Below the pieces are notes generated by a model, which was given only the letters and a program-made list of their open reading frames with translations, ran no database searches and had not been told where the DNA came from. This document shows positions 9,918 to 23,480 of a stretch of DNA of 64,000 nt, in pieces. This DNA is from Eriocheir sinensis (taxonomy: Eukaryota; Arthropoda; Malacostraca; Decapoda; Varunidae), in the NCBI RefSeq assembly GCF_024679095.1, contig NW_026111652.1, positions 1 to 64,000 on the forward strand, in the 5' to 3' direction. Every line of letters starts with the position of its first letter. Position 1 is the stretch's first letter. A program made the position numbers and the translations under genes.

Positions 9918-10456
9918 AGTTAATGTCCGCATGACAGGTGGAGTGAGGTGTGGATGCAGTAAGGTGACAGGTTAATGGTGCCGTGCCTAGTACCGCCGGT
10001 AAAACGAGGATCAAGCCTCCACCTGTGCCCCTGAAACTACACCTCACCCATCGTGAGTATTAGGGGGGATCCTGAGGCTGCCCTGTGTAGGCCACTCGGC
10101 GTCTTCCAGTCTCATTGTGTTTCTATGTTCTTATGTTCTTATGAAATGAAGTCATTTTCCCCCACAGCTTAGGTTACCAGTAATGTAAGTTAAGGGTAGT
10201 AATTTCCTCTTATTTCTCTCTTTACTGTAAAATTTCCATGGCCCTTTCTTCCTTAAAGGCTAACTATTTCCTGCCGGCATGTTGCCGGAGGGAGAGGTGG
10301 GTGGGGAGGAGCCTTCATCTATTATGTCCTGTCCTACCACACGTAGATTACTAGTAGTAGCGGTAGTAAACAGACACCCTCGTCATAGACCGATAGGTCT
10401 TCTGGTGTCTGTTCTTCCTATGTATTTCTATGTATTCCTCCTCCTCCTCTTCCTTT
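9918..10456 (+). repeat. Left arm of a large inverted repeat (interspersed repeat family)
   Basis: The reverse complement of this arm is found at 11501-12056 with high but imperfect identity. Shared landmarks include TTAATGTCCGCATGACAGG at the outer edge, CCTGTGTAGGCCACT, TTTTCCCCCACAGCTTAGGT, a CTGCCGGCA core, and AGACCGATAGGTCTTCTGGT near the inner edge. The arm ends in a CCTCCT-rich tail. No long reading frame is present, so I read this as a noncoding interspersed repeat (SINE or LINE 3' tail) present as two copies facing each other. The family is not identified. Confidence 0.75.
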
Positions 10457-11500
<1,044 letters not shown>

Positions 11501-12056
11501 AAAAGGAGGAGTAGGAATACATAGGAATATATAGGAAGAACAGACACCAGAAGACCTATCGGTCTATGGCGAGGGTGTCTGTTTACTACTGCTACTACTA
11601 GTAATCTACGTGTGGTAGGACTGGACAGAAAAGATGAAGGCTCCTCCCCACCCAACTCTCCCTCCGGCAACGTGCCGGCAGGAAATAGTTAGAAGAGAAC
11701 ACCATGTACCTTTAAGGAAGAAAGGGCCATGGAAATTTTACAGTAAAGAGAGAAATAAGAGGAAATTACTACCCTTAACTTACACTACTGGTAAGTGGTA
11801 ACCTAAGCTGTGGGGGAAAATGACTTCATTACAAAAGAACATAAGAGCATAGAAATACAGGGAGACTGGAAGAGGACGAGTGGCCTACACAGGGCAGCCC
11901 CAGAATCCCACCTAATACCCACGATTGGTGAGGTGTAGTTTCAGGGGCACAGGTGGAGGCTTGCTCCTCGTTTTACCGGTGGTACTAGGCACGCACCAGT
12001 AACCTGTCACCTTACTGCACCCACACCTCACTCCACCTGTCATGCGGACATTAACT
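11501..12056 (-). repeat. Right arm of the large inverted repeat
   Basis: Inverted counterpart of 9918-10456. It runs from GGAGTAGGAATACATAGG on the inner side to CATGCGGACATTAACT on the outer side. Differences between arms are scattered substitutions and small indels, for example an extra ~18 bp near 11,690-11,708 (AGAAGAGAACACCATGTA). The arms are thus old or separately inserted copies and not a fresh inversion. Confidence 0.75.
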
Positions 12057-12702
12057 AATTAAGGAGAAAGAGAAAAAGAAGGAGAGGCGGAGCAGCAAAC
12101 ATGCGAAAGGCAAAACAGATAAAAAGGAAGAGGGAAGAGAACAAGAACGGTGAGAAAAATAAGGAGAAGATGAAGGAGTGAAAAAGAAAGAATAATTTAA
12201 GTGGAAAGAAGAAAAAAAAACAGGAAGAAAGGGACAAGACGAAAAAGAATGTTACTGATAAAAAATGAGATTAAACTTGAAAGAAAAAAAACTAATTAGG
12301 GAAAGAACTGAAGTATGAACACAAAACAGTTAAGTTAGTGAAAAGTTGAGAAGGTATTAGGAAAAAAGAAAAACGACAAAAAATATAAAACACAAAACAT
12401 TGGGAAGAAGAGAATGGAATAACAATGATAAAAATAAAAGCCAAAACCGTGAACAGATAAACACAGAGAAAAGCAGAGAAAAGAGAAGGGCAACGGCGAT
12501 AAAAAGATAAACAAGGCAAAATATGAAGAAGAAATGAGGAAGAAAGTTAAGAAGAGGACGAGGATGAGGAGGGAAAAGATATTAAGTAAACATAATCGAA
12601 TCTGCAAAACTAAGTGTATTGAAACAAATGGAAATGCTGCGCTCGGGAACATGATTCTTCGAACGATTTCGTTCTTTTTTTGCACACGATTTGTTAAACT
12701 AT

Positions 12703-12751
<49 letters not shown>

Positions 12752-12897
12752 GCGCTCAAGGGAAAGAAAAGAAAGCGGAAGAGTAAAGGAGAGAAGGAAT
12801 ATGCCAAGAAGAAAAGGAAGAGTGGTGACGAACACTGAAGCGAGCCAAATAAAGAATATTCACGCAAGTTGAAGGAAAAGGTGAAGGAGTGAAGGGA
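12057..12897. other. A/G-rich noncoding DNA with a (CT)n tract
   Basis: Purine-rich sequence without a supported gene. It contains a (CT) run at 12,706-12,746. The last base before the duplicated block is about 12,897. Confidence 0.6.
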
Positions 12898-13168
12898 AAA
12901 TGATTAAGGAAATAAGAGGAAGGAGAAAGAACAATAAGAAGGAAATATTGAAATTGTTAAATAAATGAAAAAAAAAATATGAAAGCAACTCAAAATGAAT
13001 AATAGATTTAAAAAGTCAGAAAGGTTAGGAAACAAGAAAGTAATGGTCGGAACTAAAAATGGAAACGTGTCAGTCGAACAAAAGAACAGACATGTGAACA
13101 ACTCAACATGAAACTTAATTAGAAGAGTGAAAGTAAGACACACTAAGAGGAAAAAGAGAGCATAATGA
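12898..13168. other. Duplicated noncoding segment preceding the LINE
   Basis: A/T- and purine-rich sequence present almost identically at 44,974-45,244. A 79-codon minus-strand frame exists in both copies, but it is a Phe/Leu/Ser string with no recognisable domain. I treat the segment as noncoding. Confidence 0.5.
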
Positions 13169-13797
13169 TTTTTTTTTACAACAAAGGAGACAACTCAAGG
13201 GCAATAGTAAAAAAGTAAACAATAATAAAATAAAAAAAAGCCCGTTGCTCGCTGCTCACAAAAAGATTCTAAAGAGGTGGCCGAAGGAGTGGTCAGTTTC
13301 GGGAGGAGAGGTGTCCAGATAACCTTCTCTTGAAAGAGTTCAAGTCGTAGGCAGGAGGAAATACAGAAGAAGGAAGATTGTTCCAGAGTTTACCAGCGTG
13401 AGGGATGAAAGAGTGAAGATGCTGGCTAACTCTAGCATAAGGGGTTTGGACAGTATAGGGATGAGCATGAGTAGAAAGTCGCGTGCAGTGGGGCCGCGGG
13501 AGGGGGGAGGCATGCAGTTAGCAAGTTCAGAAGAGCAGTCAGCATGAATATATCGATAGAAGATAGAAAGAGAAGCAGCATGCCGGTGGAAATTAAGAGG
13601 TAGAAAACTATCAATAAGAGGAGGAGAGCTGATGAGACGAAGAGTCTTAGACTCCACTCTGTCCAAGAGAGCTGTGTGAGTGGAGCCCCCCACACGTTAG
13701 ATGCATACTCCATACGAGGGCGGACAATGCCCCTGTATATGGATAGCAATTGTGCGGGGGAGAATAACTGGCGGAGACGAGACAATACAGAACGCCC
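13169..13797 (-). pseudogene. 5'-truncated non-LTR retrotransposon (CR1/Jockey-like LINE), RT C-terminus, copy A
   Basis: Read on the minus strand, the fragment encodes LRQLFSPAQLLSIYRGIVRP and MEYASNVWG, then after a one-base frameshift THTALLDRVESKTLRLIS, DSFLPLNFHRHAASLSIFYR and, after another, LWNNLPSSVFPPAYDLNSF. This is the thumb and post-RT region of LINE reverse transcriptases of the CR1/Jockey kind (RP-x-MEY-x-S-x-VWGG and W-NLP...LN-FKR). The 3' end carries an A-run (plus-strand T tract at 13,169-13,177), as expected for target-primed insertion. Catalytic RT motifs are missing because of 5' truncation. Several frameshifts make it dead. Confidence 0.75.
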
Positions 13798-15360
13798 AAA
13801 TACACATTAAAAAAATTAATTTGTATTAAAATAAATATATAAAAAACCCATACAATAAGGTAAATTTGTATTGAAATAGATATGCAAAATACATATAAAA
13901 CAATGTAAATTTGTTTCAAAATATATATACGAATACACAAAAAATAACGTAGATTTCTATAAAAATAGATATACAAAATACACATAAAATTAAGTAAATA
14001 CGTATAAAAAAATGCATACAAAATACACATTAAATAACATAAATTCGTATCAAAATAAATAAACAAAATACCAATAAAAGAATGTGTATTTGTAATACAC
14101 ATATAATTAGTTAAATTTGTATTTTAATACATGTACAAAATACACATAAAATTATGTAAATTTGTATGAAATGAAAACAAATACTCATAAAATAACGTAC
14201 ATTTGTATAAAATATATATACAAAATACACATAGAATAATGTAAAACCGTATCAAAATAAGTACACAGAATATCAATAAAATAATTTAAATTTGTATGAA
14301 AACAAAGATGCAAAATACCCATAAAATAAAGCATATTTAAAAAAAAAAATACATATACAAAAATACACATAGAATAATTAAATTTGTATTAAAATTAATA
14401 TACAAAATGCACATACAATAAGGTAAATTTGTATTGAAAAAAAACGCAAAATACACATAAAACAGTGTAAATTTGTTTCAAAATATATATACGAATACAC
14501 ATAAAATAACGTTGATTTCTATAGGAATATATATACAAAATACACATGAAATGATGTAAATACGTATAAAAATATATATACAAAATACACATTAAATAAT
14601 GTAAATTCGCGTCTAAATAAATAAACAAAATATCAATAAAAGAATGTGAATTTGTATGAAAATAGATATTCAAAATACACATAAAATAACCTAAATTTGT
14701 ATCAAACTATATACAAAAATACACAAAAATATCTTAAATTTGTATGAAAATAAATATACAAAATACACATAAAATTAGGTAAATTTGTATGGAAATACAT
14801 ATACAAAATACACATAAAATAATGTAAATTTGAATGAAAATACATAAGCAAATACACTTAAAATAACGTAAATTTGTATAAAAAAATATATACAAAACAC
14901 AAATAGAATAATGAAAAATCGTATCAAAATAAATACACAGAATATTAATAAAATAATGTAAATTTGTATGAAAATAAAGAGGCAAAATACCCATAAAATA
15001 ACGCATTTTTTTATTTATAAAAATATATATACCAAAATACACATAAAAAAATTAGATTTGTATTAAAATAAATATATAAAAAACACATACAATAAGGTAA
15101 ATTTGTATTGAAATAGATATGCAAAATACATATAAAGCAATGTAAATTTGTTTCAAAATATGTATACGAATACACATAAAATAACGTAGATTTCTATAAA
15201 AATATATATACAAAATACACATAAAATGAAGTAAATACGTATAAAAAAAATGTATACAAAATACATAAAATAATGTAAATTCATTATTAAAAAATAAACA
15301 AAATACCAATAAAAGAACGTGAATTTGTATAAATATAAATATACAATTCAAATATATTTC
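13798..15360 (-). repeat. 45-bp AT-rich satellite, minus orientation (block 1)
   Basis: Tandem monomers of about 45 bp whose sense strand contains TTTTATGTGTATTTTGTATA; here they lie on the minus strand. Marker monomers recur: the one with ACCAATAAAAGAATG near 14,047 and 15,300, and the one with CACAGAATATCAATAAAAT near 14,260 and 14,935. An inverted copy of this block is at about 34,800-36,300 and a direct copy at 45,868-47,415. Confidence 0.85.
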
Positions 15361-18300
15361 ATTCAATTTTAAATTATTTAATGTGTATATTTGTATTTGT
15401 ATTTAGGTTATTTTATGTGTGTTTTCTATATATATTTTCATCCAAAATTACATTATTTTATTGTTATTTTCTTAATTTAACTCGATACGAATTTAGATTA
15501 TTTCATAGGTATTTTTTATACATATTTTTATACTCATTTACATTTTCTAATGTGTGTTTTGTATATATATTTTTTATGCAAACTAATTTTATGTGCATTT
15601 TTGTACATATATTTTTATTGAAACATAAAACGTTATTTTATGTGTATTTTGTATATGTTTTCTCACAAATTTACATTATTTAACTAGTTTTTTGTTTATT
15701 TATTTTGATAATGAATGACTTGATTATTTGTGTATTTTGTAAATATTTTTTATACGTATTAACATTACTTAATGTGTATTTTGTTTATATTTTTACAAAT
15801 TACATTTATTGTTATTATATGTGTATTTGTTAAAAATATTTTGAAACGAATTTACTTTATTTTATGTATATTGTATATATATTTCAATTCAAATTTAGGT
15901 TATTTTGTGTGTATTTTGTATATCTACTTTCATACAAATTTAATTACTTCTGTGTATTTTTGTATATAGTTTTATACAAATTTACGTTATTTTATGTGCA
16001 TTTTGTATATTTATATTTATACAAATACACATTCTCTTATTGGTATTTTGTTTATTTATATTTATACGAATTTACATTATTTTATGTATTTTGTATACAT
16101 TTTTGATTCGTATTTACTTAATTTTATTTGTATTTGTATATATATATATTTATAGAAATCTACGTTATTTATGTGTATTCGTATATATATTTTGAAACAA
16201 ATTTACATTGTTTTATATGTATTTTGTATATCTATTTCAATACAAATTTATTTTATTGTATGTGTATTTTGTATATTTATTTTAATACAAATTCAAATAT
16301 TTATGTGTATTTTGGTATATAAAATTTTTAAAATGCGTTATTTATAGGTATTTTGCATCTTAGTTTACAATAACAAATGTACATTATTTTTATTAATATT
16401 CTGTGTATATATTTTGATACGATTTTATATTATACTATTTGTGTTTTGTATATTTTTATACATATTTTTTATACATATTTCATTATTTTAATGTGTACTT
16501 TATATATATTTTATACAAATTAACGTTATTTAAGTGTATTTGTTTATATAATTTTATTCAACTTATATTATTTTAAGTGTATTTGTGTATAAGGGCTAAA
16601 ATACAAATTTACTCTAATTTTATCTGTATTTTGTATATATTTATTTTCATGTAAATTTAAATTATTTTTTGTGTTTTTTTGTATATATACTTATGAAAGT
16701 ATATTTTCATGAAAAATATATAAAATTGTAAATACATATAAAATACATAATTGTATACACCTAAAAATAATTACATCAAAACAACAAACAAATTCCGATA
16801 AAAGAACGGTGATATTTAGGGGAATAAACATAAAAATAAATTACAGAAATTTGAAATGAATTATATACAAAACAACAAACAAAAATCCTGATAAAGAACA
16901 GATTGTATGTAGGGGTTGATATAAAAACATTACAAATTACGAAATTTAGAAAAATATACAAAAAAACAAAATTAATTAGATTGTGCGAAAATAGATAGAA
17001 AATACACATAGCATTAGTTAAATTTGTATTTAACACATGTACAAAATACACATAAAATAATGTAAATTTGCACGTACGTTCTTTTATCGGAATTTTGTTT
17101 ATTGATTTGATAACGAATTTTTCATTATTTTTTAGGTGTATTTGATATATATATTTTATACATTTATTTACATATAATTTTATATGTATTTTTAATATAT
17201 ATTTTCATAGAAATTTTCACTTCTATTTTTATGTGCATCTGTATATTTCTTTGATACAAATTTACATTATTTAGTGTATTGCAGTATTCTATTTCAATAC
17301 TTGATAATTTTTTTAATAGTATTGTGTGCCTTTTTGTATATTTATTTTTGGACTACAAATTTAATTATTTTATGTATTTTTGTATAAATATATTTTTAAA
17401 AAATAAATATGCGTTATTATATGGGTATTTTATGCATTTTATTTTCATAATAAATTTACATTATTTTATTGATAGTCTGTTTTATTTATTTTTGATAATG
17501 ATTTACGTTATTCTGTGTATTTTGTATACATATATATTTTAGGGGACATATTTATATTATTTAATGTATATTTTGTACATATATATTTCATGGAAAATTT
17601 CTTACGTTATCTTTATGTGTATTTTCTGTTTATATAGTTTCATACAAAGTTTCATACAAATTTACATTATTTTTATGTGTATTTTGTATATGTATTTCAA
17701 AAATTTTAATTTAATTGTATGTGTATTTTGTATATCTATTTTCAAACAAATTTAAATTATTTTTGTATTTTGTATATATTTTATACAAATTTTTGTTATT
17801 TTATTTGTATTTTGTAGTATATATATTTTCCACAAATATAACATTCTTTTAGAGGAAATTCTTGTTTATTTATTTTTGATAATGAATTTACATTATTTCA
17901 TGTGTATTTTGTATATATATTTTTCTATGTATATTACATACTATTTAATGTGGTATTTTGTATATATATTTTGCATAAAAACCTTTTATTGTGTGTATTC
18001 GTATATATTTTGATACAAATTTCATTTTTATTTTATGTGTGTTTTTTGCATATCTATTTCAATAAAAATCTACCCCTTATTGTATATGTGTATTTTGTAT
18101 AATTATTTTAATACAAATTTAATTATTTTTATGTATTTTGTATATATTTTTCTTTAAATATAGAGTTATTTTAGTTATATATTACATCTTTTAATTTTAA
18201 AAAAATTACATTGTTGCACATATCTTTTTTTATAATGTGTATTTGTTATTATTTAATGTGTATTTTGTTTATATATTTTTATACAAATTTACGTTTTGCC

Positions 18301-21300
18301 ATTATATGTGTATTTGAATATATATTTTGATACAAATTTCACATTATTTTATGTATTTTCTATATTTATTTCAATTCAAATTTAGCTTATTCTATACAAA
18401 TTTTTTTTTTTGTTTATTTTGTATATAGTTTATACAATTTTAGGTATTTTATGTGTATTTTGTATATTTATATTTATACAAGTACACATTCTCTCTTTAT
18501 TGGTATTTCTAGTTTATTTATTTGATAATGAATTTACATTATTTTATGTATTTTGTATACATTTTGTTATTGTATTTACTTCATTTTAAGTGTATTTTGT
18601 ATATATATATTTATAGAAATCTACATGTTATTTTATGTGTATTCGTATATATATTTTGAAACAAATTTCACATTGTTTTATATGTATTTTGTATATCTAT
18701 TTAACAATAATAAATTTATTTATGCTGTATGTGCATTTTGTATATTTATTTTAATACAAATTCAAATATTTTACGTAGTATTTTGGTATATAAAAATTCT
18801 TTTAAAATGCGTTATTTTATAGGTATTTTGGTATCTTAGTTTTCTGCCATAAATGTAACATTATTTTATTAATATTCTGTGTATATATTTCTTGATACGA
18901 TTTTATATTATACTATTTTGTGTTTTGTATATATTTTTTATACATATTTTCATTATTTAATGTGTATTTTTATATATATTTTAGTACAAATTAACGTTAC
19001 TTTAAGTGTATTTGTTTATATAATTTCATTCAAATTTACATTATTTTAAGTGTATTATATGTATTTAAAATTACAAATTTATCTAATTTTATGTGTATTT
19101 TGTATATTTATTTTCATGTCAAATTAAATTATTTTGTGTTTTTTTTTGTATATACATATAGATGAAAATATATGAATTCAATATATATATATATAATATG
19201 TAAATAAGTATAAAATATATATTTATATAATATTCTAAAAATGAAATTGTATCAAATAAATAAACAAAATTCCTGATAAAAGAACGTATATTTGTAGTAG
19301 GTCAACAGAAAACACATAAATTACGAAAATTTAGGTATAAAAATCAAAATAATGCAAACAAAATCGATAAAGAATGCAGAGTTTGTAGAAAATAACATAC
19401 AAAACATAAAATTACGAAAATTTGAATAAAAATATACAAAAAAACAAAAAATTAATTTCAATTTGTATGAAAATAGATATAGAAAATACACATATAATTA
19501 GTTATGCAATTTGTATTTAAATTCTAGGCTTAACATGTGTCAAAAATAATAACATAAAAATAATGTAAATTTGAAATGTTCTTTTATCGGAATTTTGTTT
19601 ATATTGATTTTGATACGAAGTTTTCATTATTTTTTAGGTGTAGTTTGATATATATATATTTTATACTTATTTACATAATTTTATAATGTATTTTAATATA
19701 GGTATTACAGAAATTTTCACTTTATTTTGTGCATTCGTATATATATATTTTGATACAAATTTACATTATTTGTGTGTATTTCGCATATCTATTTCACTAC
19801 TAATTTTTTTTTTTTGCTTGTATGTGCCTTTTTGTATATTTATTTTGATACAAATTTTCAATTATTATGTGTATTTTGTATATAGCATATATTTTAAACA
19901 AATATGTTATTATATGGGTATTTTGCATTTTATTTTCATGTCAAATTTACATTATTACTTATTGATAGTCTGTTTTATTTATTTTGATACGATTTTACGT
20001 TATTTCTGTGTATTTTGTATACATATTTTGAGACATATTTACATTATTTAATGATATTTTAGCATATTTTAAGGAAATTTACGTTATTCATATGTGTGCA
20101 TTTCTTTTTATATAGTTTCCATGTTAAATATATTATTTTATGTATTTTTGTATATGTATTTCAATAAAATTTGCCTAATTTGATGGGTATTTGCATATCT
20201 ATTTTCAAACAAATTTAAATTATTTTGTGTATTTTGTATATTTTATACAAATTTTTGTTATTTTATTTGTATTTTGTATATATATTTACAAATATACATT
20301 CTTTTTTAGATGGTACTCTTGTTTATTTATTTTGGATAATGAATCTACATTATTTTATGTGTATTTTGTATATATATTTTCTATGTATTTGCTATTATTT
20401 AATGTATTTTGTATACATATTTTCATGTAAATTTTATTGTGTGTATTCGTATATATTTTGATACAAATTTACTTTTATTTTTATGTGTTTTTTGCATATC
20501 TATTTCAATAAAAATTCAATTATTAAGGCGTATTTTGTATAATTATTTTAATACAAATTTAATTATTTTATGTATTTTGTATATATTTTCTTTAAATAGA
20601 GTTATTTTATGGTTATATTACATCTTTTAATTTGTGTAAATTATTACGTACATATTTTTATACGTATTTACATTATTTAATGTGTATTTTGTTTATATAT
20701 TTTTATACAATTACATTATATGTGTATTTGAATATATATTTTGATAAATTTCATTATTTTTATGTATTTTCTATATTTATTTAATTCAAATTTAGCTTAT
20801 TCTATACAATTTTTTTGTTTATTTTGCATATAGTTTTACAATTTTAGGGTATTTTATGTGTATTTGTATATTTATATTTATACAAGCACACATTCTTTAT
20901 TGGCATTTAGTTTATTTATTTTGATGAATTTACATTATTTTATGTATTTTGTATACATTTTCTTATACGTATTTACTTCATTTTATGTGCATTTTGTATA
21001 TATATTTTATAGAAATCTACGTTGTTTTATGTGTATTCGTATATATATTTTGGAAAGAAATTTACATTGTTTTATATGTATTTTGCATATTCATTTCAAT
21101 ACAAATTTCATTCTGCCAGAAGGATCATTTTATACCTATTGTAATACAAATTTAAATATCTTTATGTGTATTTTATATATATTTCATAAAAAATGCGTTG
21201 TTTTATGGGTATTTTGCATCTTTATTCTACAAATTTACATTATTTATTATTCTGTGTATTTATTTTGATACTATTTACATTATTCATTTGTCTTTTGTAT

Positions 21301-21327
21301 ATATTTTTTATACATTTATTTAATGTG

Positions 21328-21444
<117 letters not shown>

Positions 21445-21904
21445 ACACAAATTTACGTTTTTTATTTATTTGTTTATATATTTTTATTCAAATTTACATT
21501 ATTTTATATGTATTTGTATATGTTTCAACACAAATTCATTTCAATTTATGTGTATTTTGTTAATTTTCAAGCACAAATTTAAATTATTTTTGTGTATTTT
21601 GTATAGAGTTTTATACAAATTTATTAGAATATTTAATGTGTGTATTTTGTATATCTATTTTCATACAAAATACACATTCTTTTATTGATATTTCATTATT
21701 TATTTTGACAATGAATTTACATTATTTAATGTGTATTGTATATATATATTTTATACGTATTTTACGTCATTTCATCTATTTTTGTATATATATTTTATAG
21801 AAATCCAAATTATTTTATGTGTATTCGTATATATTTTGAAACAAATATACATTGTTTTATGTATTTGCATATCTTCGATACAATTCATTTTATTGTGTAT
21901 TTCA

Positions 21905-21907
<3 letters not shown>

Positions 21908-21977
<70 letters not shown>

Positions 21978-21994
21978 TATATAACATATATATA

Positions 21995-22085
<91 letters not shown>
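21908..22085. repeat. (TA)n microsatellite, interrupted
   Basis: TA runs with interruptions near 21,971-22,000 (ACATATAT, AACATAT). Homologous to 51,434-51,593 in copy B, where the interruption differs. Confidence 0.95.
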
Positions 22086-22086
<1 letters not shown>

Positions 22087-23480
22087 TTTTAAATATGAGT
22101 TATTTTATGTGTATTTTGTATATCCATTTTCATACAATTAATTTTTGTTTATTTTTGTATATACTTTTATAATAACTTTACGTTATTATTTTATGTATCT
22201 TTGTATATTTATATTTATACAAACACATTTTCTTTAAGAGTATTTTGTTTATTTATTTCGATTACGAGTTTACATTATCTTGTAGGTGTATTTTGCAATA
22301 CACATTTTTATAACGTATTTACTTCATTTTATGTGCATTTTGTATATATATCTTTATAGAAATCTGCGTTATTTTATGTGTTTTCGCTATCGTATATATA
22401 TTTGAAACAAATTTACATTGTTTTATATGTATTTTGCATATCTATTTCGTCACAAATTATTTTTTATTGTGTGTGCATTTCGTATTTATTTTAATACAAA
22501 TTCAAATATTTTATGTGTGTTTTGGTATATATATTTTATAAAAATGCGTTATTTATGGGTATATTTGCATCTTTATTTTCATGGAAATTTATATTTTTAT
22601 TAATATTCTGTTTATTTATTTGATACGATCTTACATTATTCTATTTGTGTTTTGTATATATTTTTATACATATTTACATTATTTAATGTGCATTTTGTAT
22701 ATATATTTCATACAATTTTACGTTATTTTAAGTGTATTTGTTTATATTTCATTCAAACTTACATTATTTTATGTGTATTTTGTATATGTATTTCAACACA
22801 AATTTGCCTAATTTTATGTATTTTGCATATCTATTTTCAAACAAATTTAAATAATTTTGTGTAGTTTTTGTATATATTTTTATACAAATTTTAGTTATTT
22901 TATTTGTATTTTCTATATATTTTCCTACAAATATACATTCTTTTATTGGAATTTTATCTATTTATTCTGATACGAATTTACTTTATTTTATGTGTATTTG
23001 TATATATATATTTTTCACGTTTACATTATTTTATGTGTATTTTGTATATATACTTTCATAAAAATTATTTTATTTTATTGTGTGTATTCGTATAATTTGA
23101 TACAAATTTTATACAAATTCATATTATTTTATGTGTATTTGTATATATATTTTCATAAATTCACATTATTTTATATGCATTTTACATATATTTCATTACA
23201 AATTTAATTTATTTTATGTTTATTTTGAATATTTATTTCCTTCAATTTTAAATTATTTTATGTGTATATATGTATTTGTATTTAGGTTATTTTATGTGTA
23301 TTTTCTATATATATTTTCATCAAAAATTACATTATTTTATTGGTATTTTGTTAGTTTAATTGATATGAATTTAGATTATTTATAGGTATTTTGTATACAT
23401 ATTTTATACGCATTTACATTATTTAATGTGTGTTTTGTATATTTCTTTTATGGAATTTATTTTATTTTATTTGTATAAAT

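Noticed and set aside
12898..13168. 79-codon minus frame conserved between the two duplicates (also 44,980-45,219)
   Set aside because: Conservation is explained by the recent duplication of the whole block; the peptide is a low-complexity Phe/Leu/Ser string.
13798..15360. Regularly spaced repeats suggesting a CRISPR-like array
   Set aside because: Monomers are contiguous and diverged with no unique spacers, and the context is eukaryotic satellite DNA.
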